Made by a program: the position numbers and the translations under genes. The notes beneath the pieces were generated by a model, which had not been told where the DNA came from, ran no database searches, and was given only the letters and a program-made list of their open reading frames with translations. Shown here one piece after another: positions 24,333 through 33,702 of a stretch of 64,000 bases of DNA. This DNA is from Mucilaginibacter sp. OK283 (GTDB lineage Bacteria > Bacteroidota > Bacteroidia > Sphingobacteriales > Sphingobacteriaceae). The stretch is taken from the NCBI RefSeq assembly GCF_900110415.1, contig NZ_FODR01000004.1, positions 186,001-250,000 on the forward strand, given 5' to 3'. Position 1 is the stretch's first letter; each line of letters starts with the position of its first letter.

Positions 24333-25169
24333 ATGAATTACTACGAATTACTTTTTACCACCATAACTACCGAAGATTACCAGCAGGATTTGCTGATTAA
24401 TGCTTTGGGCGAGATTGGTTTTGATACTTTTGAAGAACTGGAACTTGGTTTTAAAGCTTATATCCCGGTAGATGCTTTTGATGAAGCGGCGCTGATTGAG
24501 CAATTAGCGCCCTATCGAGAGCTGTTTACTTTTAGTTACGAAGTAACACTTATTCCGCAACAAAACTGGAACGAGGTATGGGAAAGTAATTTTGAGCCGA
24601 TTGAGATTGGCGACAAAATTTATGTAAGGGCGACCTTTCATCCAGCCAAGCCAGAGTTTCCGTACGAGATTGTTATCGATCCGAAAATGGCTTTTGGTAC
24701 CGGCCACCATCAAACCACATCAATGATGCTGGCACTAATGCTGGAAAACGAATACGAAGGCAAAAACGTGCTTGATATGGGTTGCGGCACAGGCATCCTG
24801 GCTATTATGGCATCTAAATTAGGTGCCGCGCAGGTTACCGCTATTGATTATGATCCGGTTTGTTATGATAGTACTATCGAAAACGCAGCGTTAAACCATA
24901 TTGAGAATATTATTCCGCTATGCGGCTCTAAGGAGGTTATACCCAATGAACAATATGATACCATATTGGCTAACATAAACCGCAATATCCTGCTCGACCA
25001 GATGGAGCGCTACGCCGAAGTGTTAAAGCCCGACGGAGAGATCTATTTTAGTGGTTTTTACGAATCGCCCGACCTGGATATCATTACTGATGAAGCGGCC
25101 AAATACGGCCTTAAATATATCACCCACAAAAAAGACAAAGAATGGGTAGCAGCTAAGTTTGTAAAATAA
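24333..25169 (+). CDS. prmA: Ribosomal protein L11 methyltransferase
   Basis: From the ATG at 24333 (278 residues, starts MNYYELLFT; a GTG two codons earlier is less likely). The N-terminal recognition domain contains NWNEVWESNFEPIEI. The catalytic domain has FGTGHHQTTSMM, motif I VLDMGCGTGILAI and DTILANINRNILL, all PrmA signatures. It trimethylates ribosomal protein L11. A convergent GntR gene follows across a strong shared hairpin. Confidence 0.94.
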   Translation: MNYYELLFTTITTEDYQQDLLINALGEIGFDTFEELELGFKAYIPVDAFDEAALIEQLAPYRELFTFSYEVTLIPQQNWNEVWESNFEPIEIGDKIYVRATFHPAKPEFPYEIVIDPKMAFGTGHHQTTSMMLALMLENEYEGKNVLDMGCGTGILAIMASKLGAAQVTAIDYDPVCYDSTIENAALNHIENIIPLCGSKEVIPNEQYDTILANINRNILLDQMERYAEVLKPDGEIYFSGFYESPDLDIITDEAAKYGLKYITHKKDKEWVAAKFVK

Positions 25170-25207
25170 GCCCTTTTAAAAACCGGGACTTCAAAACAAA
25201 ATATAAT

Positions 25208-25257
25208 GCTGCCCCCTCAAAACCTTCTCCTTCAGGGGAAGGTTTTGAGGGGGCCTT
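25208..25257. terminator. Bidirectional terminator between prmA and gntR
   Basis: A perfect 17-bp inverted repeat (GCCCCCTCAAAACCTTC at 25211 with its complement ending at 25254) extends inward to a TTCA loop. It is directly followed by CCTTTTAC and the stop of the convergent regulator. The GGTTTTGAGGGGGC form is typical of the GC-rich dispersed repeats in this window. Confidence 0.75.
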
Positions 25258-26286
25258 TTACAACGAACTCCTTAGCGTCACATTAAACGGTACTGCGAAA
25301 TGCTCATGGCAATTGCTTAACGCAAATTCGGCGGTTTTGCTGCCCATGAGTTTAAAATCGGTTGATATGGTGGTGATGCCATCCAGGATAATCTCCTTAA
25401 GCGCCGTCTCGTTATAAGATATAACACCTACATCCTTAGCTACCTTTAAATCAGATGCGATGATTTTTTTGATCAGTTCTACCAGGTCATCTTCGGTAAG
25501 GCTGATGTATACGGTATCTTTCTGGATGGTTTCTGCTGCCAACGAATCAACCACTTCATAATCAAAAGCATATTGGCGGCAAAAGTTCAAAAAACCTTTC
25601 AGTATCTCTTTAGAATGATAGGTTTTCCCGGGAAATATCAGCTTGATATTGTGATATTTAGTTAATTTATCTATCAGCTTCTTAAGCGCTTCATATACAT
25701 CCGAAGCAAAATTTTCATAAATGGCTGCGAATTTTCCGTTTACTCCTGGTACCAGGTTGTCCAATAAGATTAGTTTATCCTTTGGAATGGTGTTGATAAT
25801 TTCGTGAGCTTTGGTCTCATTATCCAGAAAGTGCGGGATGATGATGTATTTGGCATAATCGCTGTTGAAACTTTCGGCAATGATCTTTTTAAAAAAATAA
25901 AAATCATTGTTATAAATATAAAAATCGATGGTCGCCAGTTCGCCTATGGTGGCTACAAAGGCGTCGTAAATAATTTTCTTGTGCGCGCTTAGCTTGTTAA
26001 ACAGCAAAAATATTTTCAGTGGTTTCTGGAAATCTGTGTTTGATATAAAAAAACCTTTGCCAGGTACCGAGCTTACTATCCCTTTGTCTTTCAGTTCTTT
26101 ATAAACTCTTTCTATTGTATTGCGCGAGGTATCTAAAGCAAAACTTAAATCATTGATAGATGGTAGCATATCATCCTTAACGATGTCGCCACTTTCGATA
26201 GCCCTGATAATGGCGTTCGAAAGCTGCAGGTATTTCGGAGTGATGGAATACTCGTCGATAGATAATATTTTAAGGTAGTTCTTCAT
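25258..26286 (-). CDS. GntR-family regulator with sugar-binding-protein-like sensor
   Basis: About 342 residues from the ATG at 26286 (a GTG two codons earlier is possible). Residues 10-80 are a GntR winged helix: PKYLQLSNAIIRAIESGDI, LPSINDLSFALDTSRNTIERVYKELKDKGIV and PGKGFFIS. The rest (KIFLLFNKLSAHKKIIYDAF... DVGVISYNETALKEI... TTISTDFKLMGSKTAEFAL) resembles the LacI-type periplasmic-binding-protein fold. This architecture is common for Bacteroidota regulators of sugar use. It lies downstream of cydB on the same strand, separated by a repeat-rich 74-bp gap, and need not regulate cydAB. Confidence 0.85.
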   Translation of the reverse strand: MKNYLKILSIDEYSITPKYLQLSNAIIRAIESGDIVKDDMLPSINDLSFALDTSRNTIERVYKELKDKGIVSSVPGKGFFISNTDFQKPLKIFLLFNKLSAHKKIIYDAFVATIGELATIDFYIYNNDFYFFKKIIAESFNSDYAKYIIIPHFLDNETKAHEIINTIPKDKLILLDNLVPGVNGKFAAIYENFASDVYEALKKLIDKLTKYHNIKLIFPGKTYHSKEILKGFLNFCRQYAFDYEVVDSLAAETIQKDTVYISLTEDDLVELIKKIIASDLKVAKDVGVISYNETALKEIILDGITTISTDFKLMGSKTAEFALSNCHEHFAVPFNVTLRSSL

Positions 26287-26360
26287 AAACACGAATTGTA
26301 GCGAATTAAATCGAATTTCACGAATTAAGTTTGTTTAATTCAATAATTCAATAATTTCCT

Positions 26361-27374
26361 CTATTGCTTGTCTTTCCGCTGAAAGCTATAATACAAATAC
26401 CCCAGCGCGGGTAATATAAACATACTGCCAACTAATAAACCAATCCCCAAATCATCTATGGTATTTACGGTTGCATGGTCTGTGAGCAATGACATCGAGC
26501 TGCCCCCTTTAAATATCACAAACCTTGGGAAACGGGTTGATCCTACTGATATCAGGATCATACTTACCTGGAAAGCGGCTAATAGCCTGATCCATTGCCT
26601 GTTCTTTTGTTCGGAGATAATAAACCAAAGCAGTACGAGTGATAAAGTGGCAGCTATTACGGCAACCAAACTAATAACATTGCCGAAGATCCATTTGGAC
26701 AAGCCAACGTGCTCAATTTCTGAAGCTATAAAAACCAGCCCCCCGCAAATAACGGCTACCACGTTAAATATCTTTGCTTTTTTGATATAGCGTTTAATAT
26801 CGTCGACATTCTCCGTTTCGCCTACAATGTAAATGGCTGCCAGGAAACCGCAAAGTGCTACGGTAAAGAGGCCTACAGCCACCGAGAACCAGTTAAACCA
26901 ACTGAAAATATAGGCATGAACAAAATCTTTGGCTGTTGGATCAATCTGGCCGGATAACGCGCTGCCGGCTATAATACCCAGGAACATTGGTGTAACAAAA
27001 CTCGAGTATATAAACAGGTGGTTATAAAGTGTTTGCGTTCTTTCACCTTTAATAGCATCATAATTGCGGAAGGTAAAAGCAGTACCACGCGCAATGATGC
27101 CTAATAACAAAATAAGCAGCGGGATATGCAGGTAAGTACACATCTCGCTATAGATATCGGGGAAACCTACAAATAATATTACCACCGTAATGATAAGCCA
27201 CATGTGGTTGGCTTCCCAAATAGGGCCAATGGCCTGGTACATGGTTTTGCGTGTCCGGTGCTTATTATCATCGGAGGTAAAAAGCTCGATAATACCGGCG
27301 CCAAAATCGGCCCCGCCCAATAAGAAGTATAGGGTAATGGATGCAAATAAAAATAATATAACGATGTATAACAT
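26361..27374 (-). CDS. cydB: Cytochrome bd ubiquinol oxidase subunit II
   Basis: A 337-residue integral membrane protein with about eight hydrophobic helices. FLLGGADFGAGIIELF near the N-terminus and GPIWEANHMWLIITVVILFVGFP are the CydB signatures. It is half of the bd-type terminal oxidase that reduces oxygen with quinol under low oxygen. It follows cydA after 12 bases. No CydX-like small gene was seen after it. Confidence 0.94.
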   Translation of the reverse strand: MLYIVILFLFASITLYFLLGGADFGAGIIELFTSDDNKHRTRKTMYQAIGPIWEANHMWLIITVVILFVGFPDIYSEMCTYLHIPLLILLLGIIARGTAFTFRNYDAIKGERTQTLYNHLFIYSSFVTPMFLGIIAGSALSGQIDPTAKDFVHAYIFSWFNWFSVAVGLFTVALCGFLAAIYIVGETENVDDIKRYIKKAKIFNVVAVICGGLVFIASEIEHVGLSKWIFGNVISLVAVIAATLSLVLLWFIISEQKNRQWIRLLAAFQVSMILISVGSTRFPRFVIFKGGSSMSLLTDHATVNTIDDLGIGLLVGSMFILPALGYLYYSFQRKDKQ

Positions 27375-27386
27375 AGTGTCAGCAGG

Positions 27387-28694
27387 TTATTTGTCGTACA
27401 ATTTAGGCACCATCTGGATCTGTCTTTTCAGTAGGAAAATAACAAATACGCTCAGGGTGAAGTAAATAAATGTAAACAGGTAAAATGTATACTGGATGCC
27501 CGGCATTTTGGTAACCGCCTCGCTGGTACGCATCACACCCTGGATAATCCATGGCTGGCGGCCAACTTCGGTTACTGTCCAGCCGGCCTCTAAGGCTATA
27601 AAACCCGTTGGCGTGGCAATAATAAACAGCTTTAAAAACCACGATTTATTTAACCATTCTTTCTTCTTCCACAGCGCTATAAAATACAGGATACCGATAA
27701 ACATCATCAAAGTACCAATACCCACCATCACCTGGAAAGCATAATGCGTTATTGCAACAGGTGGCTGATCTTTAACCGGGATTTTATCAAGGCCATTGAC
27801 AACCGTTTTAAAATCATCATGAACCAAAAAACTCAGCAGGCCGGGGATCTCCAGGCCGTAATTAACTTTTTTAGCAGCCGTATCCGGGATCCCACCTATA
27901 ACCAGTGGCGCATACTCCTGTGTATGGAAATAAGCTTCCATAGCGGCCAGTTTAGCGGGCTGCCGTTTAGCTGCTCCTTTGGCAGATATATCGCCACTTA
28001 AGGGCTGTAAAATGGCCGCAGCCGCACCAAATACGATGGCTATTTTAAATGATTTGGTGTGGAAGGCCACGTTCTGTTTCCGGTAGATCATCAGCGCGTG
28101 GATGCCGGCTACTGCGAAACCCGTTGCCGAAAATGCCGCTATCGTCATATGTAGTGCTTCAGAAAACCAGGCTTCGTTGAACATTGCCTTCAGTGGGTCA
28201 ATATTGAGGTATTTGCCGTTTACATAATCAAACCCCGATGGGCTGTTCATCCAGGAGTTCGCCGCCACTACCAATATGCCCGATGCTATCCCGCTTACAC
28301 CCACCACAATACCCGTAACCCAATGAAACCAGGTATTTAGTTTGTTCCACCCGTAAAGGAAAAAGCCCAGGGCTATCGCTTCAATAAAAAAGGCGGTACC
28401 TTCTAAAGAAAATGGCATCCCGAATATGGGCCCGGCATGTTTCATAAAGCCAGGCCAAAGCAGCCCCAACTCAAACGACAACATGGTGCCCGATACTGCC
28501 CCGGTAGCAAAAAATATAGCAACGCCTTTACTCCAGGCAATGGTAACGTTTTTGTAAACCGGATCTTTGGTTTTTATCCATTTATAATGCGATATGGCCA
28601 TAAAAACAGGCATAACCATACCGATACAGGAGTAGATGATGTGAAACCCTAAGGATAAGGCCATTTGCGACCTTGCTGCTATAAAGTCATCCAT
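27387..28694 (-). CDS. cydA: Cytochrome bd ubiquinol oxidase subunit I
   Basis: A 435-residue membrane protein. The N-terminus MDDFIAARSQMALSLGFHIIYSCIGMVMP contains the first haem-ligand histidine (H18). The conserved GRQPWIIQGVMRT and FSATGFAVAGIHA segments are also present. It is shorter than the E. coli protein, as in forms with a short Q-loop. It binds the three haems and oxidises quinol. A TACATTTG box lies 45 bases upstream of the ATG. Confidence 0.95.
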   Translation of the reverse strand: MDDFIAARSQMALSLGFHIIYSCIGMVMPVFMAISHYKWIKTKDPVYKNVTIAWSKGVAIFFATGAVSGTMLSFELGLLWPGFMKHAGPIFGMPFSLEGTAFFIEAIALGFFLYGWNKLNTWFHWVTGIVVGVSGIASGILVVAANSWMNSPSGFDYVNGKYLNIDPLKAMFNEAWFSEALHMTIAAFSATGFAVAGIHALMIYRKQNVAFHTKSFKIAIVFGAAAAILQPLSGDISAKGAAKRQPAKLAAMEAYFHTQEYAPLVIGGIPDTAAKKVNYGLEIPGLLSFLVHDDFKTVVNGLDKIPVKDQPPVAITHYAFQVMVGIGTLMMFIGILYFIALWKKKEWLNKSWFLKLFIIATPTGFIALEAGWTVTEVGRQPWIIQGVMRTSEAVTKMPGIQYTFYLFTFIYFTLSVFVIFLLKRQIQMVPKLYDK

Positions 28695-28738
28695 AGTTGT
28701 GATATAAATTATGGTTGAAAGTTAAAAGCTATATCGCA

Positions 28739-28746
28739 CAAATGTA
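28739..28746 (-). promoter_or_regulatory. -7 box of cydAB (TACATTTG)
   Basis: An exact TAnnTTTG match on the minus strand, giving a leader of about 38 bases before cydA. The remaining 28747-29010 gap towards the GH106-like gene is AT-rich, with no further feature recognised. Confidence 0.5.
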
Positions 28747-29010
28747 ACAGAAATGTTAATTGATATTGAATATGAATTATAGGTATTTTAAGGTGGAGTA
28801 TTGTATTTATGGATGAGATTTTGTAAAAAATAGTCTGTAAATTAATGACTTTCAAAATATCGGCCAGCCTAAGTTTTGTTTGCGCAGATATTTTAAAGGG
28901 GACAGCACAGGACAGTTTTGGAAATTATTAATGATAGTTTAGATTACCCAAATCTGGCAGGCATTTAAATGGATGCTGTCAACCCTTTATAACCTATAAG
29001 CAAAAACAAA

Positions 29011-32000
29011 ATGAGGCGCCAAAAAAACATATTATTCACGCCGTTGTTGGCTGTTTTCTTGACGACGGTAAGTTTTTTTTCATCAACGGCCCAGGTAGCG
29101 CCAATTTTGCCGCCGGCGCAGCAACTTAACCGCAGTTTTGGCCAATATGATAAAGCAGCCTTTATGTCGCCGCCAAAAGTTTACTATCCCGAAACCTGGT
29201 TCCACTTGATAGGGGGGAATGTTTCAAAAAAAGGCATCACGGCCGATCTGGAAGCCATTGCGCGGTCGGGTATTTCGGGCATCCAGCTTTTTCATGGGCA
29301 GTTTGGCGGGCCATGGCCGGGAGTTAGTCCTCAAATTGCATGTTTGAGCCCGCTATGGGAAGATGCCATACGCCATACTGCGCAGGAATGCCGCCGACTG
29401 GGTTTGCGCTTTACCATGCAAAATTGCCCCGGATGGGCAATGGCTGGCGGGCCATGGATAACGCCGACCAATGCCATGCGACATTTGGCCTGGAGCAGAA
29501 TCGATTTAGCAGGAGGGGAGGGTGTAGTAAACATACACCTTGACCAACCGCAACCCAGCAGCGAACCCTGGCGGGATTACAGGGATATTACCGTACTTGC
29601 ATTTCCAACACCATTAGGCGATACCGGCAAGCCGCTTGTAGCCCAATCTGTTAAGGGCAGTAGCAATATATCATGGGAGGATTGTTTCCTGAAACAGGCG
29701 AAAGAATCTGTGCGGCTTAAACCAGCAGTCACGGGCGAACCGTACTGGGTTGAAGTAACCTTTGCCGATACCGTGACCGTCCGGACCATCGAATTTCCGA
29801 GTGTTAACAGCATGGGGCACGCCTGGAATTATGAACCTGGCGTAAAAATAAAGGCGCAGGCCATCATGGCCAACGGTAAAGTAACAGATATTTTAAATAC
29901 CGATGTCCCCGAAGGGAACTGGCAGGATACCCAGCCGCTCTCTTTTGCCTGCACAGAAGTAAAAGATGCTAAAACGATAAAGCTCTACATCGAAAACAAA
30001 CACGATATGGCTCTCGGCTTCATCCGTTTCTTTTCGGCTGCCCGCAAAAATAGCTGGGAATCAGAGGCCGGGTGGACCTTGCGCAGTATCGACCGCAGTG
30101 GCAAAAAGTACGGACAATCGCCTAAAAGCTATATCGATCCGGCCCAAATTCGCGATATCACCAACATGATGGATGCACAAGGCAACCTAAAATGGGCCGC
30201 CCCACGTGGTAAATGGACGGTTTTGCGCATAGGCCATGTAAACAGCGGCAAGCAAAATGGCCCCGCCCCGGCAGAGGGGACCGGCTGGGAGAGTAATAAA
30301 CTTTCAGAAGCCGGCGCCAATGCGCATTTTGCTGGTTATATCGGCAGGCTGTCCGGAGCAAATGGCGTACTGGGCGATGGCCTGTTGAAAGGCATGCTGA
30401 TGGACAGCTGGGAATGCGAAACCCAAACCTGGACACAAAATATGGAACAGGAGTTTAACCGCGTGGAGGCCTACCCGCTGCGCAAATGGATCCCTGCTTT
30501 GTTTGGCTATGTGCTGAAAGACCAGGAAACCACGTTTAAATTCCTGCGCGATTGGCGGTCGACCTTAAACAGCCTGTATACCTATAAGTTTTATGGGCGC
30601 ATGGCGCAGCTGGCCAAACAAAACAACCTGGCTGTATCGTACGAAACTGCCGCCGGAGATGTTTTTCCGGCTGATATTTTAGAATATTACAAGTTTGCCG
30701 ATGTGCCGATGTGCGAATTCTGGCAGCCTTTTACCAATGGGTACGTAGGCTCGTTTAATTTTAAACCCATTAAACCGGCTGCTTCCGCTGCACATATTTA
30801 TGGCAAACCCCGGTTGGGCGCCGAAGCATTTACATCTTTCGCGCTCACATGGGACGAGCACTGGCAGGATTTAAAGGAAGTGGCCAACGTGAACATTGTA
30901 GAAGGCGTAACACACCTTGTATACCATACCTACACGCATAATCCCAAAGCCGATTCGCTGAAGCCCGGTACCTCATTTGGGTCGGGCATAGGTACCCCGT
31001 TCCTGAGACAGCAAACCTGGTGGAACGATATGCCACAGCTAAACGGCTATTTTGCGCGTATTAGTTATTTACAGGAGCGAGGCAGGCCGGTATCAGATGT
31101 GCTTTGGTATCTGGGTGACGAGATAGACCACAAGCCCGATCAAAACGCCCCTTTCCCCGACGGCTTTAAATACGATTATTGCAACCCCGATGTTTTGCTG
31201 AACAGGCTTACTGTAGCAAACGGGATGCTGGTAACGCCCGAAGGGATAAGCTACAGGGTGCTGTGGTTGCCATCAACCATCCACATGCTGCCGCAAACAT
31301 TAGAAAAACTGGAAGCATTGATCCGCGCCGGGGCAACAATTATTGGCGACGCCCCACAATACCTGGCAACGCTTAGCGGTGGCAATAAATCACAAGTTCG
31401 TTTTAATACAGCCGTGAAAAATATTTGGGGTGATAAACAAACAAAAGGCTTACGCAAGTTTGGTAAAGGCGCTTTAATATCAGGAACTTCCCTGGCCGAT
31501 GCTTTACAACAAATGCAATTAACCCCTGATGTTACCGGCGGAGACGCCATTTGGACACACCGCAATGCAGAGGGGGCCGACTGGTATTTCATATGCGCGC
31601 CAAAAGGCAAAGCATTTAAAGGCATGCTTGATTTCCGCAATACCGGTGCTGCCGAAATGTGGGATCCCCTTAACGGCACAACCAGGGCTGTAGCTGCCGA
31701 ACAAAAACAAGGCCGTACATCTATAACTTTTGATTTACCACAGGCAGGCTCATGCTTTGTGGTTTTTAATCATACCCAGCAACAAAACGCCGCAAATAAA
31801 CCCGTCCAAACAAAAGTAATTGCCACAACCAACCTCACCGCTCCCTGGGAACTATCTTTCCCGGAAGGCTGGGGCGCACCGCAATCAACCCGGATCAATG
31901 AATTAAAACCCTGGAAAGATCTGGATCTATCGCCCGAGGCAAAAGCGTTTTCGGGTACCGCCGCATATGCCACCACGTTTACCATTGATAAAATTGAACC

Positions 32001-32307
32001 CGGTGCGCATTTTTTGGTTAACCTTGGCTCGGTAAATATGATTGCCAAAGTTACCCTGAACGGGAAGTTTATCGGTACTGCATGGTGCAATCCTTACCAG
32101 CTGGATTTAACCAATGCTATTGTTGCAGGCAAAAATTCGCTTAAAGTGGAAGTAACCAGTACATGGTTTAACCGACTGGCCTATGATGCCGGGTTACCGG
32201 AAGATAAAAGAAAAACCTGGACGATAAGCGGGCCGGAAAAGGGATCGACTTTGAGGGAGAGTGGATTGATTGGGCCGGTGAGGTTGGTGGTGGAGAGGGG
32301 GTTGTAG
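29011..32307 (+). CDS. GH106-like glycoside hydrolase (alpha-L-rhamnosidase type)
   Basis: A 1098-residue exported protein; the signal peptide spans residues 1-28 (LLAVFLTTVSFFSSTAQ). The segment YPETWFHLIGGNVSKKGITADLEAIARSGISGIQLF, followed by SPLWEDAIRHTAQECRRLGLRFTMQNCPGWAMAGGPWITP, matches GH106 and its relatives. A beta-sandwich insertion (about 225-340) and a C-terminal galactose-binding-like domain (about 985-1098, TLNGKFIGTAWCNPYQLDLT) are visible. Family members cleave alpha-L-rhamnosyl residues from plant polysaccharides such as rhamnogalacturonan. No SusC/SusD pair is next to it. The substrate is inferred from the family. Confidence 0.82.
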   Translation: MRRQKNILFTPLLAVFLTTVSFFSSTAQVAPILPPAQQLNRSFGQYDKAAFMSPPKVYYPETWFHLIGGNVSKKGITADLEAIARSGISGIQLFHGQFGGPWPGVSPQIACLSPLWEDAIRHTAQECRRLGLRFTMQNCPGWAMAGGPWITPTNAMRHLAWSRIDLAGGEGVVNIHLDQPQPSSEPWRDYRDITVLAFPTPLGDTGKPLVAQSVKGSSNISWEDCFLKQAKESVRLKPAVTGEPYWVEVTFADTVTVRTIEFPSVNSMGHAWNYEPGVKIKAQAIMANGKVTDILNTDVPEGNWQDTQPLSFACTEVKDAKTIKLYIENKHDMALGFIRFFSAARKNSWESEAGWTLRSIDRSGKKYGQSPKSYIDPAQIRDITNMMDAQGNLKWAAPRGKWTVLRIGHVNSGKQNGPAPAEGTGWESNKLSEAGANAHFAGYIGRLSGANGVLGDGLLKGMLMDSWECETQTWTQNMEQEFNRVEAYPLRKWIPALFGYVLKDQETTFKFLRDWRSTLNSLYTYKFYGRMAQLAKQNNLAVSYETAAGDVFPADILEYYKFADVPMCEFWQPFTNGYVGSFNFKPIKPAASAAHIYGKPRLGAEAFTSFALTWDEHWQDLKEVANVNIVEGVTHLVYHTYTHNPKADSLKPGTSFGSGIGTPFLRQQTWWNDMPQLNGYFARISYLQERGRPVSDVLWYLGDEIDHKPDQNAPFPDGFKYDYCNPDVLLNRLTVANGMLVTPEGISYRVLWLPSTIHMLPQTLEKLEALIRAGATIIGDAPQYLATLSGGNKSQVRFNTAVKNIWGDKQTKGLRKFGKGALISGTSLADALQQMQLTPDVTGGDAIWTHRNAEGADWYFICAPKGKAFKGMLDFRNTGAAEMWDPLNGTTRAVAAEQKQGRTSITFDLPQAGSCFVVFNHTQQQNAANKPVQTKVIATTNLTAPWELSFPEGWGAPQSTRINELKPWKDLDLSPEAKAFSGTAAYATTFTIDKIEPGAHFLVNLGSVNMIAKVTLNGKFIGTAWCNPYQLDLTNAIVAGKNSLKVEVTSTWFNRLAYDAGLPEDKRKTWTISGPEKGSTLRESGLIGPVRLVVERGL

Positions 32308-32344
32308 GGGCGGCAAGAAAACGTCGGTTATGAATGTTGGCGTA

Positions 32345-32403
32345 GACTCACCCGGCGAGGCTGCGCCCGCCACCCTCTCTTCAGCTTCGCTGGAAAGAGG
32401 GGC
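32345..32403. repeat. Diverged single copy of the 17.2-kb GC-rich element
   Basis: GACTCACCC, CTGCGC, ACCCTCTCT, then a CAGCTTCGCTG hairpin and AAAGAGGG follow the same order as each 90-bp unit at 17192-17371. It stands about 40 bases after the GH106-like gene. Confidence 0.6.
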
Positions 32404-32557
32404 TTGCAATGTGATTTAGTTATAATGTGTGCCAGTGTATTATTTTACAAACCAATCCATAATAATAGTGATGGATTACGTGGGTTTGAGGTAGCGGATA
32501 CCGATGGTTACCCTTTGTTTTTTGAGAGGCTTAACGCACAATTCTAAATTTATCAAA

Positions 32558-32932
32558 ATGAGTATAAATTATCTGAAAATCAAAAGTATGAGTCCGCAGT
32601 TTGTCGTAGCCGACCTTGAGCGTTCCCTGGATTTTTATACCCGCGAACTGGGATTTGAAATTGATTTCCGTTACGAGGATTTTTATGCCGGGATTATTAA
32701 AGGTAGTTACACTATACACCTTAAATTAGGTTACGGAGCTATCGAAAAAAAGGCGGGCAAAGCTAAAAATGAACATCTTGACCTGTGTTTTGCGGTAGCA
32801 GATATTAACAGCCTTTTTGAAGCGATAAAAAAACAGCCGATAAATATTATACAGCCACTAAGAGAAATGCCCTACGGACGGGAATTTTATATTACTGATC
32901 CGGATGGTTATATCCTGAGTTTTTTAGAATAA
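32558..32932 (+). CDS. VOC-family (glyoxalase/bleomycin resistance-like) protein
   Basis: From the ATG at 32558, 124 residues (an in-frame ATG at 32504 gives an unlikely basic leader). MSPQFVVADLERSLDFYTRELGFEIDFRYEDFYAGIIKG and the C-terminal YGREFYITDPDGYILSFLE are the two halves of a single VOC domain. Such proteins are glyoxalases, dioxygenases or antibiotic-binding proteins; the set of metal ligands is incomplete (final E in SFLE present), so no reaction is assigned. Confidence 0.8.
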   Translation: MSINYLKIKSMSPQFVVADLERSLDFYTRELGFEIDFRYEDFYAGIIKGSYTIHLKLGYGAIEKKAGKAKNEHLDLCFAVADINSLFEAIKKQPINIIQPLREMPYGREFYITDPDGYILSFLE

Positions 32933-33060
32933 TCTGGTTTTGCTGAGTATGTGTATTATTTGTTATAGAGGAGAGAATTGCTTTGAATTGCCATGCCATA
33001 TAGGCTATTCCCACTTGTGTAAGCTGGCATTATTAAAATATCCAAAGTGCAACGTGTTTA

Positions 33061-33570
33061 CTAAAACCAGCTTTTAAGTTCACCCGTCATTTTATCCTGT
33101 TCAGGTAGTTCCGTTTTACCGCATATCAGGTCATCAATTCCCGAAGCAATGCTGGTGGCTACAGTCTCATGCCTTATAAAAATGATGATCCAATTGCCGC
33201 CGCATAGCCATAAAAATGCAGCAATGCCTACCCACCAGGGACCGCCTCCTAACAGCATAAATACGCCCATAATAGTTGAGGCTATGGTTGCGAAAACAAA
33301 AAGCTCACGCATATTGATCTGATAATTCAACCACCAGCTATCATCTTTATAAATTAAACTAAAAGTACCATTGTCAACACTTCCGAATAAAGATCCTCTC
33401 CTTGCAGATGTCGAACCTTTATAGGTTACATGTATATCATCGCCAACAACGTTGTTGGCTTTATCCTCCAATATACTACTCATTATATATTGCAGCACCT
33501 GTTGTTGGTTATCGGGCGTTATTGTTGCTTTTAATCGCCTGTTATAGCTTACGCTGAATGGGAAAATCAT
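33061..33570 (-). CDS. Membrane protein with two central helices, unknown function
   Basis: A 169-residue protein. The N-terminal 90 residues are soluble-looking with strands (DIHVTYKGSTSARRGSLFGSVDNGTFSLIYKDDSWWLNYQINM). Two hydrophobic helices follow at about residues 91-108 and 111-131, then a polar tail. No family was recognised. It stands alone in a gap before the LacI gene. Confidence 0.6.
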   Translation of the reverse strand: MIFPFSVSYNRRLKATITPDNQQQVLQYIMSSILEDKANNVVGDDIHVTYKGSTSARRGSLFGSVDNGTFSLIYKDDSWWLNYQINMRELFVFATIASTIMGVFMLLGGGPWWVGIAAFLWLCGGNWIIIFIRHETVATSIASGIDDLICGKTELPEQDKMTGELKSWF

Positions 33571-33702
33571 AGCTAATGATCTGTTAAATAAAGATAACAG
33601 GATTTATTTACAGTAAATAATCAAAAACCTGGGGAAAGCGTTACAATTTGATCATTGGCACCTTCATCTTGGTCGACTTAGAAAATAATATAAATATACT
33701 TT

